Assembly: GCA_025056355.1 (NCBI GenBank) | Contig: JANWWI010000014.1 | Span: 1 to 46,332 of the forward strand | Reading direction: 5' to 3' | DNA: 46,332 bases | DNA from: Casimicrobiaceae bacterium | GTDB lineage: Bacteria > Pseudomonadota > Gammaproteobacteria > Burkholderiales > Casimicrobiaceae | In this document: piece by piece, positions 27,613 through 42,592 of the stretch | Numbering within the stretch: position 1 is the stretch's first letter | Layout: each line of letters starts with the position of its first letter | Notes under the pieces: generated by a model | What the model saw: only the letters and a program-made list of their open reading frames with translations | Told to the model about the DNA's origin: nothing | Databases searched by the model: none | Made by a program: the position numbers and the translations under genes

Positions 27613-28401
27613 ATGCTTCCCCGCGCCGAATACCGTGCTTTTGCCGAGCATCTGGCCGATCTCGCGCGGCCGATCGCGAAGCGCTATTTCCGCTCGGCGC
27701 TGACCGTGATCGACAAGCCCGACGCCACACCGGTGACACTTGCCGATCAGGAGATCGAGGCCGCCGTGCGCTCGGCGATCGAAGCGCGCTATCCCGAGCA
27801 CGGGGTGATCGGTGAGGAGCACGGTTCGATCCGCGCGGAGGCCGAGACCGTCTGGGTCATCGATCCAATCGATGGCACCAAGGCCTTCACCTGCGGCAAG
27901 CCGCAGTTTGGCACGCTGATTGCGCTGTGGCATCGCGGTGAGCCGCTCCTCGGCCTCATCGATCAGCCAATCACCGGGGAGCGTTGGATCGGTGTGCGTG
28001 GGCAAGGCGCGTGGTTCAATGGTGCCCCGATGCGGGTGCGGCCGCGCGCCGAGTGCCTCGCCGAGGCGATCGTGCTCATGAGCGCACCGGATCTCTACGA
28101 CGATGGCCATGAGACCACCCTTGCCCGGATCCGCGGCGCCGTCAAAGGCATCTACTACGGCGGCGATTGCTACAACTACGCGATGGTGGCCGCAGGTCAT
28201 GCCGATCTGGTGATCGAGCGCGGGCTCAAGGTGGTCGATTACGCGGCGCTCGTGAACCCGATCGAGGAGGCCGGTGGCGTCGTCTGCGATTGGGCGGGAC
28301 AAGCCTTCAGGCTCACAAGCGATGGCACGATCGTGGCGGCGGCCTCGCGCGCGCTGGCTGAAGAGGCGCTTGCGCTTCTTGCCGAGGCGCGGGGCGCTTG
28401 A
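27613..28401 (+). CDS. hisN: HisN-type histidinol-phosphatase (inositol monophosphatase family)
   Basis: Enzymes of this family hydrolyse small phosphate esters with Mg2+. The 262-residue product has the metal-binding motifs GEEHG (67-71), DPIDGTKAF (84-92) and a C-terminal acidic site D209 in KVVDYAALV. The sequence around DPIDGTKAFTCGKPQFGTLI is characteristic of HisN-type histidinol-phosphatases rather than SuhB or CysQ. No other histidine genes are near, so the substrate is inferred from the motif. Its stop codon lies two bases before the nuclease ATG. Confidence 0.83.
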   Translation: MLPRAEYRAFAEHLADLARPIAKRYFRSALTVIDKPDATPVTLADQEIEAAVRSAIEARYPEHGVIGEEHGSIRAEAETVWVIDPIDGTKAFTCGKPQFGTLIALWHRGEPLLGLIDQPITGERWIGVRGQGAWFNGAPMRVRPRAECLAEAIVLMSAPDLYDDGHETTLARIRGAVKGIYYGGDCYNYAMVAAGHADLVIERGLKVVDYAALVNPIEEAGGVVCDWAGQAFRLTSDGTIVAAASRALAEEALALLAEARGA

Positions 28402-28403
28402 CC

Positions 28404-29156
28404 ATGCTCGGCGCTGACTTGCGGCGGCTTACTTCGGTGCTGCAGCTGCTGCTTGTGATGAGTTTTGATGCGAACGCCTCGGCGCGCTGCGAGGAACGCG
28501 CTTGGCCCGAGCGCTTCACGGCGCAGGTGGTGCGGGTCAAAGACGGTGACAGCCTTGTTGTGCGCAACCCGGGCTTTCCGGGTACGGCGGAACGCACGTT
28601 GCGGCTACACGGCATCGATGCGCCGGAGCTTGACCAGCCCTACGGTCGCGCAGCGCGCGATTGGCTTCGCGCCCGGGTGCGCGGGCAGCGGCTTGCCTTT
28701 GAGGTGCTGGCCACCGATCGGTACTGCCGCCTGATCGTACGGGCCGCGTTGCCGGGGCAGTCGAGCGATGCACTCAATTTGGCGCTCCTCGAGGCGGGGC
28801 TTGCCTGGGCCGATGATCGGTTTTCGGATGCGCGTTACGCGCGCCCAACGTTTGGCCGCCGAGGCGCGACGCGGCCTGTGGGCCGATCCAGCCCCAGTGC
28901 CGCCCGCGCTCTGGCGGCGGGTGAAGGCGGCGCAGACGGGACGCATGCGAAGGTCAGCGCGCCGACCCTTCTGTCGGCTGCGCCGACATCTCCCCTACGC
29001 CTTGCGGCGCAGGGGGAAACGAGATCATGGCCTCTCCGTCGCTTGCGAAGGGGAGAACGAGATCATGGCCTCCCCTTCGCTCGCGAAGGGGAGGTGGCGC
29101 GTGAGCGCCGGAGGGGTTGTGTGACGAAGCAAGTCACGCGGAGCCCGCGCCCATGA
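28404..29156 (+). CDS. Secreted thermonuclease-like (SNase) protein, apparent frameshift in 3' third
   Basis: After a signal peptide (cleavage near NASA, residue 26), residues 35-140 match staphylococcal-nuclease folds: [27 protein letters not shown] with the active-site Arg, Asp and Glu, and [10 protein letters not shown]. After [21 protein letters not shown] the expected SNase ending ([20 protein letters not shown]) is present, but in the next frame, which runs to a stop at 29122-29124. A loss of two bases in the CGCGCGC tract at 28838-28844 explains this. As read, the last 100 residues are out of phase. The in-frame stop overlaps the next ATG (ATGA). It is either a decaying gene or a sequence error. 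Confidence 0.75.
   Translation: MLGADLRRLTSVLQLLLVMSFDANASARCEERAWPERFTAQVVRVKDGDSLVVRNPGFPGTAERTLRLHGIDAPELDQPYGRAARDWLRARVRGQRLAFEVLATDRYCRLIVRAALPGQSSDALNLALLEAGLAWADDRFSDARYARPTFGRRGATRPVGRSSPSAARALAAGEGGADGTHAKVSAPTLLSAAPTSPLRLAAQGETRSWPLRRLRRGERDHGLPFAREGEVARERRRGCVTKQVTRSPRP
29018..29093 (+). repeat. Two tandem 38-base hairpin repeats
   Basis: Units 29018-29055 and 29056-29093 match at 35 of 38 positions. Each starts with AACGAGATCATGGCCTC and ends in GCGAAGGGGAG. The second unit contains a perfect 11-pair hairpin, CTCCCCTTCGC-TC-GCGAAGGGGAG; the first is imperfect. A third, diverged hairpin (TCTCCCCTACGCC...GGCGCAGGGGGA) lies just before, at about 28989-29017. The repeats lie inside the 3' end of the nuclease gene, just before the exporter genes. 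Confidence 0.8.
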
Positions 29157-29916
29157 TCCCACCGCTGCTTGCCGCGCTCATCGAACGCGAGTTCAAGAAC
29201 CGCTTCTTAGGCGGCGTGCTGGCGCCCGTTTGGTGGGTCGTGCAGCCGCTTCTTCAGCTTTCGATCTACGCGGTCGTCTTTGGCGTGTTCTTGAAGATCG
29301 CGCTGCCCGAAAAGTACGGGGGCAGTTACCTGGCCTTTCTTGCGGTCGGGCTTTGGCCGTGGATCGCCCTCACCGAGAGCGTGACCCGGAGCGCAGGCTC
29401 GCTGATCGCGCAAGGCGCACTCATTACCAAGACGGCTCTGCCGCGCGCTTGGGTGCCGCTGGCGGTGGTGACCACGAGCTTTGGCTTGCACTTTGCTGCA
29501 CTCACCGTGATCGTGCTCGTGCTCAAGGCGCTGGGCGCACCCCTTGCGCTTGCGGCGCTTGCCACGACGTTGCCTGCGTGGCTAGCCCTCTATCTGGCAG
29601 CGCTTGGCGCGGCTTGGGGGGTCGCAGGGGTCAACGTGTTCGTACGGGATGTGGAGCCGATGCTTGGCCCGCTGCTTTTTTTGCTGACCTTTCTCGCTCC
29701 GATCCAGTTTGCGCTCGAAGTGCTGCCGGAATCGATTCGGCCCTATCTCTGGTGGAACCCCTACACCTGGGTCGTGGAGCGCTTTCATGGCGCGTATCTG
29801 CTTGGCGAGACGGCACCCCACGCTGTCGATCTGGCGCTTGTTGCAGGCGGTGCGCTCGTCGCGCTCGTGGGCTACGCCATCTTCCGCCGCCTCGCGCCGC
29901 ATGTGGACGACTACCT

Positions 29917-29920
<4 letters not shown>
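29153..29920 (+). CDS. ABC-2 type polysaccharide/O-antigen exporter permease (Wzm-like)
   Basis: The 255-residue integral membrane protein has six hydrophobic segments and the ABC-2 pattern of Wzm/KpsM/TagG proteins: an amphipathic N-terminus ([20 protein letters not shown]), an FVRDVEPML segment and the C-terminal [17 protein letters not shown]. Such permeases export undecaprenyl-linked glycans. The ATG at 29153 follows the usual N-terminal pattern; an upstream GTG at 29117 would add twelve unrelated residues. Its stop codon overlaps the ATPase start (ATGA). No glycosyltransferase genes are within the window. Confidence 0.9.
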
Positions 29921-31104
<1,184 letters not shown>

Positions 31105-31108
31105 TGGC

Positions 31109-31125
31109 GCGCGCACCCTGCGCGC
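31109..31125 (+). terminator. Weak hairpin after the exporter operon
   Basis: GCGCGC-ACCCT-GCGCGC forms a six-pair stem with a five-base loop four bases after the wzt-like stop codon. No U-tract follows, so termination by this element alone is doubtful. Confidence 0.3.
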
Positions 31126-31152
31126 TGGGCTGCCCAACAACCGACTGCTGCA

Positions 31153-31182
31153 TTGCACAAAGTTCGGCTTCATGCCTATAAT
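31153..31182 (+). promoter_or_regulatory. Promoter of the atp operon
   Basis: A perfect -10 hexamer TATAAT at 31177-31182 is preceded at 18 bases by TTGCAC (31153-31158), a partial -35. It lies 90 bases before atpI in the only AT-rich part of the gap, pointing into the operon. The start of transcription would be near 31189. Confidence 0.65.
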
Positions 31183-31271
31183 CGAGCGTTTTGCTGAAAA
31201 AGGCGGCGGCTCCTACGCCAATTGAGGCGCCACCCAAAGCCGGGGCGAGCTTCGCCTGAGGTGCGATCCCG

Positions 31272-31676
31272 GTGACCGGCAACGACATCAACCTCCGCAA
31301 CCCTGTGCTTCGCCGGATGCTTGTCATCCAGGCAGGGCTGACCGTGGCCATGGCCGTGGCCGCCGGGGTGATGGCGGGTGAACACGGGATGGTGTCCGCG
31401 CTGCTTGGGGGGCTCACGAACGTCTTTGCGTCGGTGGTCTACGTGGTCGTTGCCAATTTCGGCTTGAAGCATGCACGCGGGACGGGGCTTTGGCCCTTAC
31501 TCCGTGCGGAAATCGTGAAGCTCGTGTTCATCGCCGTTCAACTGGCGGTCATCGTGGGCTTTTACAAACAACTCAACGTCGGGGCCATGTTCGTTACCTT
31601 CCTTGTCACGTTGCTCGCCTGGCGAGCGGCGCTCGTGATCGGTGCGGGCCGCGCCTCCGGCGATCGGCGTATCTGA
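31272..31676 (+). CDS. atpI: ATP synthase accessory subunit I (AtpI)
   Basis: AtpI is a small membrane protein that helps assemble the c-ring and has been linked to Mg2+ supply; it is not part of the mature enzyme. The 134-residue product has four membrane segments with the family features LRRMLVIQAGLTV, GGLTNVFASVVY and LRAEIVKLVFIAVQLAVI. It starts at a GTG preceded by TGAGGTG. It is the first gene of the atp operon, its usual place. Confidence 0.9.
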   Translation: MTGNDINLRNPVLRRMLVIQAGLTVAMAVAAGVMAGEHGMVSALLGGLTNVFASVVYVVVANFGLKHARGTGLWPLLRAEIVKLVFIAVQLAVIVGFYKQLNVGAMFVTFLVTLLAWRAALVIGAGRASGDRRI

Positions 31677-32861
<1,185 letters not shown>

Positions 32862-32889
32862 CGCGGGACGGGGGGTCCAATCCGATCGA

Positions 32890-32918
32890 GCTCCGAACTG
32901 CGGAGCGCCTTTTGTTTT
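32890..32918 (+). terminator. Terminator-like hairpin between atpE and atpF
   Basis: GCTCCG-AACTG-CGGAGC (six-pair stem, five-base loop, 32890-32906) is followed after three bases by TTTTGTTTT. It lies 28 bases after the atpE stop codon, inside the operon. It may act as a partial terminator or 3' stabiliser that raises atpE mRNA over the distal genes, which fits the need for many c subunits; this is inferred. Confidence 0.5.
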
Positions 32919-32938
32919 CAAGACTCGGGTAGACGGTC

Positions 32939-33409
32939 ATGAACATCAACATGACGTTGCTTCTGCAGGCGCTTGGCTTTGCGATCTTCATCTTCTTTAC
33001 GGTGAAGTTCGTCGTGCCGCCGCTTGCTGCCGCGATCGAAGGGCGCCGTCGGCAAATCGCCGACGGACTCGCCGAAGCCGAAAAGGGCAAGGCTGCGCTC
33101 GTGACCGCGCAGAAAGAAGCCGAGAAGATCATCGCCGAGGCCAAGGCGCGGGCGGCTGAAATCGCGGCGCAGGCGGAAAAAGAGCGCAGCGCCACGATCG
33201 AGGCCGCCAAAAGCGAAGCGCGTGCTGCCGCCGAGCGGGAGCGTGCGCTTGCGGCCGAGGAAATCGCGCAGCTTTCGCTCAAGGCGCGCGACGAACTGCG
33301 CGATCGGGTCGCCGAGCTTGCGGTCGCCGGTGCACGGCGCATCCTCGAGCGCGAGATCAATCCGCAGACGCACGCGGAGCTGTTGGCCCAACTCAAGCGC
33401 GAGCTCTGA
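32939..33409 (+). CDS. atpF: F0F1 ATP synthase subunit b
   Basis: Subunit b forms the peripheral stalk. The 156-residue product has one N-terminal membrane helix (about 5-25), then a long charged helix ([20 protein letters not shown]) rich in Ala, Glu, Lys and Arg that dimerises, and a C-terminal delta-binding part ([19 protein letters not shown]). Size and layout are exactly those of the family. It precedes atpH by six bases. Confidence 0.97.
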   Translation: MNINMTLLLQALGFAIFIFFTVKFVVPPLAAAIEGRRRQIADGLAEAEKGKAALVTAQKEAEKIIAEAKARAAEIAAQAEKERSATIEAAKSEARAAAERERALAAEEIAQLSLKARDELRDRVAELAVAGARRILEREINPQTHAELLAQLKREL

Positions 33410-33415
33410 TTCACG

Positions 33416-33952
33416 ATGGCCGAGCCGACCACCGTTGCCCGTCCCTACGCCGAGGCGGCGTTCGCGCTTGCTCGCGAGGCGAATGCCTTGTCCGGTTGGG
33501 CCGATGCGCTTGCGCTGCTTGCGGGGCTCGTTCGAGAGCCCAAAGTCGCTGCGGCGATCGACGATCCGAAACTCGCTCTTGAGCAGAAGTACGCGATCTT
33601 TGCCACCCTCGCGGGGGATCGCATGCCGGCGGCCGTGCAGAACTTCTTGCGCGTGCTGCTCGAGGCCGACCGCGTGAAGCTCCTGCCCCACATCGAAGAG
33701 CAATTCCAGGCGCTCAAGCGCGATGCCGAGGGGGTGACGCGCGCCACGATCGTTTCGGCCTACCCCCTAACCGAGGCGCAGCGAGAGGAGTTCCGGGCGG
33801 CGCTTGCGCGGCGCTATGGGCGATCGATCGAGCTCATTGAAGAAATCGACCACTCGCTCCTCGGCGGCGCGCGCATCTGTGTGGGCGATGAGGTCATCGA
33901 CCGCAGTGTGACCGGGCAACTCGCGAAGATGGAGCGTCATCTCAAAGCCTGA
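33416..33952 (+). CDS. atpH: F0F1 ATP synthase subunit delta
   Basis: Subunit delta joins the peripheral stalk to the top of F1. The 178-residue product starts with TVARPYAEAAFALA, has the helical N-terminal domain to about residue 105, and the conserved C-terminal segment LLGGARICVGDEVIDRSV. Length is normal. It is followed by atpA after 72 bases. Confidence 0.96.
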   Translation: MAEPTTVARPYAEAAFALAREANALSGWADALALLAGLVREPKVAAAIDDPKLALEQKYAIFATLAGDRMPAAVQNFLRVLLEADRVKLLPHIEEQFQALKRDAEGVTRATIVSAYPLTEAQREEFRAALARRYGRSIELIEEIDHSLLGGARICVGDEVIDRSVTGQLAKMERHLKA

Positions 33953-34024
33953 GCGCTAAAGCGCGCCTCATCGCCCTTGCGATCGGGCGAGTCAAGACGA
34001 GTCAAGTCAAATGAGCGTAGAGCC

Positions 34025-35566
<1,542 letters not shown>

Positions 35567-35605
35567 TCGCGCTGCGTTCCCTTTATCCGCTCGACGAGGC
35601 GTTCC

Positions 35606-37938
<2,333 letters not shown>

Positions 37939-37947
37939 GCGTTCGCG

Positions 37948-38361
37948 ATGGAAACGATCCACGTCGATGTGGTGAGCGCTGAGGAGTCGATCTTCTCGGG
38001 CGAGGCGAAGTTCGTTGCGTTGCCTGGAGAGATGGGCGAGCTCGGCATTCTTCCGCGGCACGCGCCGCTCATCACCCGCATCAAGCCGGGCGCGGTGCGC
38101 ATCGAGAAGGCCGATGGCGACGAGGAGTTCGTCTTCGTCGCCGGCGGTATTCTCGAAGTGCAGCCCCATGTGGTGACCGTGCTTGCTGACACAGCGATCC
38201 GTGGCCACGACCTTGATGAGGCCAAGGCCAACGAGGCGAAAAAGCGCGCCGAAGAAGCGCTACAAAACCGCGACGCCGCGATTGACTACGCGACCGCGCA
38301 GGCCGAGCTTGCCTCGGCCGTCGCGCAGCTTGCAGCCATCCGGCGCTTGCGGAAAAAGTAG
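37948..38361 (+). CDS. atpC: F0F1 ATP synthase subunit epsilon
   Basis: Epsilon links gamma to the c-ring and can inhibit ATP hydrolysis. The 137-residue product has the N-terminal beta-sandwich ([39 protein letters not shown]) and the C-terminal helical hairpin ([20 protein letters not shown]). It closes the operon and is followed by a terminator. Confidence 0.97.
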   Translation: METIHVDVVSAEESIFSGEAKFVALPGEMGELGILPRHAPLITRIKPGAVRIEKADGDEEFVFVAGGILEVQPHVVTVLADTAIRGHDLDEAKANEAKKRAEEALQNRDAAIDYATAQAELASAVAQLAAIRRLRKK

Positions 38362-38382
38362 CGGGCATTGCCCTCAAGCAAG

Positions 38383-38405
38383 CGGCGGCGGCAAGCCGCC
38401 GTTTT
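38383..38405 (+). terminator. Rho-independent terminator of the atp operon
   Basis: CGGCGGC-GGCAA-GCCGCCG forms a seven-pair GC stem followed directly by TTTT, 22 bases after the atpC stop codon. Confidence 0.8.
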
Positions 38406-38432
38406 CATTTGCGCCCGTTGCGGGGCGATAGC

Positions 38433-39998
38433 ATGGGCGGTGTGGCTTTCTCGTCGAGCGGCTCCTCCCCGGTGGACCTGCTGATCATTGGCGGGGGCAT
38501 CAACGGTGTCGGCATCGCGCGGGATGCAGCGGGGCGGGGGCTCTCGGTGCTGCTTGTCGAAAAGGACGACCTTGCCGCGCACACCTCGCAGTGGTCTTCC
38601 AAGCTTATCCACGGCGGGCTCCGCTACCTGGAGCAATACGAATTTCGGCTGGTGAGCGAAGCCCTTGCCGAGCGCGAGGTGCTTTTGCGTGTGGCCCCGC
38701 ACCTCATTCGGCCGCTTCGGTTCGTCCTGCCGCATGCGCCGCATTTGCGGCCGCGCTGGATGCTGCGAGCAGGCTTGTGGCTCTATGATGGGCTTGGCCG
38801 GCTCAGTGGCGAGCGGCAAACCCTGCCGCGCTCCTTCGCCACCTCGCTCGCCGAGGGTGATCGCATCCCGTGGGGCGCTGGCCTCAAGCCCGAATATCGC
38901 GAGGGATTCGTCTACTGCGACGCCCAGGTCGACGACGCGCGGCTGGTCGTCGAGAACGCGAAAGACGCGCAGGCGAGGGGCGCTCACCTTGAAGTCGGAA
39001 CCGCCTTCCTCGGGGCCGAACGACGTGACGGCCTGTGGCAGGTTCGGCTACGCCGCCGCGCCGACGGCGCCGAGCGCTGCGTTGCGGCCCGCGCGCTCGT
39101 CAACGCCGCCGGCCCCTGGGTCAAAGCCGTTGGCGACACGATCCGGACCGCCGCTGCAACCGACTCCGTGCGCCACATCAAGGGTTCGCATATCCTCGTG
39201 CCGCGCGTGCACGAGGGTGAGCATGCCTACATCCTGCAACACGTCGATGGCCGCGTCGTCTTTGTCATTCCGTACTTGGAGCGCCTGTCGCTGATTGGCA
39301 CAACCGACGTGCCTGTTGCCGACTACACCGCGCCGACCATCACGGAGCAAGAGATCGACTATCTGCTGAGCGCGGTCAACGCCTATTTCAACCGGCCGGT
39401 CACACGCACAGAGATTGTGGCCACCTACGCCGGCGTGCGGTCGCTCTACGACGACGGCGATACTGATCCGAAAGAGGTGACCCGCGACTACGTGCTCCGG
39501 CTCGACACCACGCCCGAACCCGGCCGTGCCGTGCCGGGGGCGCCGCTGCTGACCATCTACGGCGGCAAGATCACCACCTACCGCAAGCTTGCCGAACACG
39601 CGCTCGAAGCGCTTCTGCCGTTCTTCCCGGCAGCCTCCCGCCACAGCTGGACGCATGCGCCTCTGCAGGCAGGGGCGAGCCCCGCGCGCCTGCGCGCGCT
39701 CGAGGCCGACCTCGTCGCGCGAGGCTTCACGGGCGCCTACGCACGCCGCCTCGTCCATCGCTACGGGCTTGTTGCCGAACGCCTCACGGAGGGCGGGCCC
39801 TCCGCGATGGGCGAGTGCTTCGAGGATGTTTTGGCCGAGCGCGAAATTGAGTACTTGCGCGACCACGAGTGGGCGCGCGATGCCGAGGCGATTCTTACGC
39901 GCCGGACCAAGGTGGGGCTTTTGGCCTCGCCGGAGAGCCTGCCGCGTATTCGCGCAGCCATCGCAGCCATTCTCGGCCCGGCCGCATCGGCCGCCTGA
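38433..39998 (+). CDS. glpD: Aerobic glycerol-3-phosphate dehydrogenase
   Basis: GlpD oxidises glycerol-3-phosphate to dihydroxyacetone phosphate at the inner membrane and passes electrons to quinone. The 521-residue product has the FAD-binding motif IIGGGINGVGIARDAAGRG (18-36), the VEKDDLAAHTSQWSSKLIHG segment and GGLRYLEQYEFRLV, the family FAD-dehydrogenase signatures, plus IYGGKITTYRKLAEHAL in the C-terminal part. The ATG after the terminator is preferred to an in-frame TTG at 38409, which lies inside the terminator tail. No glpK, glpF or glpR is adjacent. Confidence 0.96.
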   Translation: MGGVAFSSSGSSPVDLLIIGGGINGVGIARDAAGRGLSVLLVEKDDLAAHTSQWSSKLIHGGLRYLEQYEFRLVSEALAEREVLLRVAPHLIRPLRFVLPHAPHLRPRWMLRAGLWLYDGLGRLSGERQTLPRSFATSLAEGDRIPWGAGLKPEYREGFVYCDAQVDDARLVVENAKDAQARGAHLEVGTAFLGAERRDGLWQVRLRRRADGAERCVAARALVNAAGPWVKAVGDTIRTAAATDSVRHIKGSHILVPRVHEGEHAYILQHVDGRVVFVIPYLERLSLIGTTDVPVADYTAPTITEQEIDYLLSAVNAYFNRPVTRTEIVATYAGVRSLYDDGDTDPKEVTRDYVLRLDTTPEPGRAVPGAPLLTIYGGKITTYRKLAEHALEALLPFFPAASRHSWTHAPLQAGASPARLRALEADLVARGFTGAYARRLVHRYGLVAERLTEGGPSAMGECFEDVLAEREIEYLRDHEWARDAEAILTRRTKVGLLASPESLPRIRAAIAAILGPAASAA

Positions 39999-40065
39999 GT
40001 CCACAGCGTCCGGTTCACCTGCCGTGGCCTTCAACGCCGACTGAGACATAATTACAAGCCCGCTT

Positions 40066-40142
<77 letters not shown>

Positions 40143-40402
40143 GCGATTCCGCCCAACAGGGCCGTCGTCACGGCAGCAGCCAAAGTCGTTTCGGACTCTC
40201 CGACGCCCTTTGCGAGCCCACCTCACGCCGCTTGAGGCTCCTCTCCGCGACCGCGATCGGACCGATGCCGGCCCTATCCCTTCAGTTGGGCGCGCTGTCC
40301 GGGCGGCAAGCGCTTCGTAATCAACGAGCTTCGACCCGAAGCGGATGTTGCTCAGCTCAGCTTCCACCTTGGAGCAATTCGCCTAACAACAAGGCGTGCT
40401 AC
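40143..40402. other. Non-coding gap between tRNA-Met and the tetR promoter
   Basis: I see no gene, terminator or RNA here. The minus-strand open frame through this stretch continues antisense into the tRNA, which yields the well-known spurious peptide FRDSNPGPADYDS, so it is not a gene. Confidence 0.5.
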
Positions 40403-40440
40403 TTGAGACAAAATTCGAACGGCCGTTTGAATCTTGTCTC
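40403..40440 (+). promoter_or_regulatory. 36-base palindromic operator overlapping a sigma70-type promoter of tetR
   Basis: Bases 40405-40440 form an inverted repeat whose 18-base halves agree at 16 positions (outer arms GAGACAA/TTGTCTC, core TTCGAAC-GGCC-GTTTGAA). A promoter fits inside it: TTGAGA at 40403-40408 and TTGAAT at 40427-40432, spaced 18 bases. The core resembles the PsrA-type site (C/G)AAAC-N4-GTTT(G/C). Repressor binding would block transcription of tetR and the genes behind it. Confidence 0.7.
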
Positions 40441-40536
40441 GCCATGCCCCGCGCTGCTTGGTTACTGGCTGGATTGATCCCGCAGGATGCGCCGGCGTCT
40501 GCCGCACAGACCTCTTCGGCACGCCGCGTGCCGGCG

Positions 40537-41277
40537 ATGAAGCTACCCGCCTCGCCGACGAGGTCGCAACACGAACGCGGTGCGACCAAACGCCGAATCC
40601 TCGAAGCGGCGGAGCGTCTTTTCTTGAAGCATGGCTTCGAAGCAACGAGCATGCGAGCCATCACGACGCTTGCGCGCGTCAACCTGGCCGCCGTGAACTA
40701 TCACTTCGGCAGCAAGGAGGCGCTGTTCACGCAGATCCTCACGCGCCGGCTCGATCCGATGATGAACGATCGGCATCGTCTGCTGATCCATCTCAGAAAC
40801 CTGCCGGCCGACACGCCGCTGCTGGTTGAGCGCTTGATTGCGGCGATGTTCTTACCGGCGCTCGCGCTTGCGCGCGATCCGGAGCGCGGCGGGGAAGACT
40901 TTCTCAAATTCCTCGGCCGGGCCTTCGCCGACCCTTCGCCTTTTGTGCAGCGACTGCTTGCCGAGCGTTACTCGGGGATCAACGAGCTTTTCAAGGAAGC
41001 ATTTTCGCGCGCGCTTCCGGAGCAGCCACCCGAGCAGCTTGCCATGCGGCTGCATTTCATTCTTGATGCGGTGGCCGCAACGCTGGCCAGCGAGGATGCA
41101 CGGCGGCTCATGAGTGCCCTCGCAGCTCGAAGCCCGGGCGGGGCCGAGGACGACGTGGCCTTTCTCGCGCACTTTGCACCGTTTCTTGCCGCAGCCTTGC
41201 GCGCGTCCGGGGGAAGCACCGAGCAGCGCGCGGCCATCCAGGACGTTCACCGTGTTCTTCTGACCCAGCCTATCTGA
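40537..41277 (+). CDS. TetR/AcrR-family regulator, PsrA-like (fatty-acid degradation)
   Basis: The 246-residue product has an N-terminal TetR helix-turn-helix (about 17-63: RILEAAERLFLKHGFEATS, then RVNLAAVNYHFGSKEAL) very close to PsrA, the long-chain fatty-acid-responsive repressor of beta-oxidation genes. The C-terminal 180 residues form the ligand-binding, dimerising part. The ATG at 40537 gives the usual short lead before the HTH; an in-frame ATG at 40444, right behind the palindrome, would add 31 residues. The two beta-oxidation genes start 14 bases downstream, so it likely controls its own operon. Confidence 0.88.
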   Translation: MKLPASPTRSQHERGATKRRILEAAERLFLKHGFEATSMRAITTLARVNLAAVNYHFGSKEALFTQILTRRLDPMMNDRHRLLIHLRNLPADTPLLVERLIAAMFLPALALARDPERGGEDFLKFLGRAFADPSPFVQRLLAERYSGINELFKEAFSRALPEQPPEQLAMRLHFILDAVAATLASEDARRLMSALAARSPGGAEDDVAFLAHFAPFLAAALRASGGSTEQRAAIQDVHRVLLTQPI

Positions 41278-41291
41278 GAGAGAGCTCACCC

Positions 41292-42590
41292 GTGCCTGCC
41301 CATTTTGCCGAGCCGATCTATGTCGTCGATGGCCTGCGCACGCCGTTTCTCAAAGCCCGAAACGCGCCAGGCCCCTTTAGCGCGAGCGATCTGGCCGTCG
41401 CCTGCGGGCGGGCTTTGCTGAATCGGTTGCCGCTTGCACCGACCGATCTCGATGAGGTGATCTTGGGCTGCGCCAATCCTTCCGCCGATGAGGTCAACAT
41501 CGGCCGCTATGTGGCCATGCGGCTGGGTTGCGGCGACCGGGTGACCGGCTGGACGGTGATGCGAAACTGCGCCTCGGGCATGCAGGCGCTTGATAGCGCG
41601 ATCGCCAACATGCTGGCCGGCCGCTCTGAGCTCGTGCTTGCCGGCGGCACCGATGCGCTTTCGCACGCGCCGCTGCTCTATACCCGCGAGGCGGTGCTCT
41701 GGTTTGCCTCGCTCGCGCAGGCGAAAAGCTTTGGCGAGCGGGCGGCGGCCTTCGCGCGGCTGCCGGTCAAGGCGATTTTCTCGCCCGTGATTGCGCTCAT
41801 GCGCGGGCTGACCGATCCAAAGGTCGGGCTTTTGATGGGCCAGACCGCCGAAAACCTCGCCTTCCGCTTCGGCATCACCCGCGCCGAGATGGACGCCTTC
41901 GCCGCCGAAAGCCATGCGCGCGTCCTCGCCGCGCAGAAAAACGGCGATTTCGATGAAGAGATCGTCGCGCTCATCGATCGCGAGGGCAAGGTTTATACGG
42001 CCGACGATGGGGTGCGTACCGACTCAACGCCAGAGAAACTTGCCGCGCTCAAGCCATTTTTCGACAAACCCTACGGCAACGTGACCGCAGGCAACTCCTC
42101 ACAGGTTACCGACGGCGCGGTGTTTGTGTTGCTCGCCACAGCGCGCGCCGTCGAGCGCCACGCTCTGCCCGTGCTTGGCAAGATCGTCGACAGCCAGTGG
42201 GCGGGCTGCGACCCGGCGCAGATGGGCTTGGGGCCGGTCTACGCGGCCACTCCGATCCTCCAGCGCCACGGCCTTGCGCTCTCCGACCTCGACACGATCG
42301 AAATCAACGAAGCCTTCGCCGCACAGGTGCTCGCCTGCCTGCGCGCCTGGGAGGATGAGCGCTTCTGCCGCGAGGAGCTTGGGCTTACAGGCGCCCTCGG
42401 TTCGGTCGACCGGGCGCGGCTCAATGTCGACGGCGGCGCCATCGCGCTCGGGCATCCGGTCGGCGCAAGCGGTGCGCGCATCGTGCTGCATGCGCTGCGA
42501 GTGCTTCGGCGCACCGGCGGCAAACGGGCGCTGGCGGCCATCTGCATCGGCGGCGGGCAAGGCGGGGCGATGCTTCTGGAGGCGGCTTGA
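41292..42590 (+). CDS. fadI: Acetyl-CoA C-acyltransferase (thiolase), FadI type
   Basis: Thiolases cleave 3-ketoacyl-CoA to acetyl-CoA plus a shortened acyl-CoA. The 432-residue product has the nucleophile C93 in RNCASGMQAL, the NEAFAAQ motif (339-345), H388 in GHPVGASGAR and C418 in CIGGGQGGA. The length and the gene order (thiolase before the multifunctional enzyme) match FadI-FadJ rather than FadB-FadA. It begins at GTG, 14 bases after tetR. Confidence 0.9.
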   Translation: MPAHFAEPIYVVDGLRTPFLKARNAPGPFSASDLAVACGRALLNRLPLAPTDLDEVILGCANPSADEVNIGRYVAMRLGCGDRVTGWTVMRNCASGMQALDSAIANMLAGRSELVLAGGTDALSHAPLLYTREAVLWFASLAQAKSFGERAAAFARLPVKAIFSPVIALMRGLTDPKVGLLMGQTAENLAFRFGITRAEMDAFAAESHARVLAAQKNGDFDEEIVALIDREGKVYTADDGVRTDSTPEKLAALKPFFDKPYGNVTAGNSSQVTDGAVFVLLATARAVERHALPVLGKIVDSQWAGCDPAQMGLGPVYAATPILQRHGLALSDLDTIEINEAFAAQVLACLRAWEDERFCREELGLTGALGSVDRARLNVDGGAIALGHPVGASGARIVLHALRVLRRTGGKRALAAICIGGGQGGAMLLEAA

Positions 42591-42592
42591 TC

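Noticed and set aside
40381-40387. GCCTAAC, which fits the left core of an integron attC site
   Set aside because: No matching right core (GTTRRRY) or hairpin of the required layout follows; the nearby palindrome is explained better as an operator.
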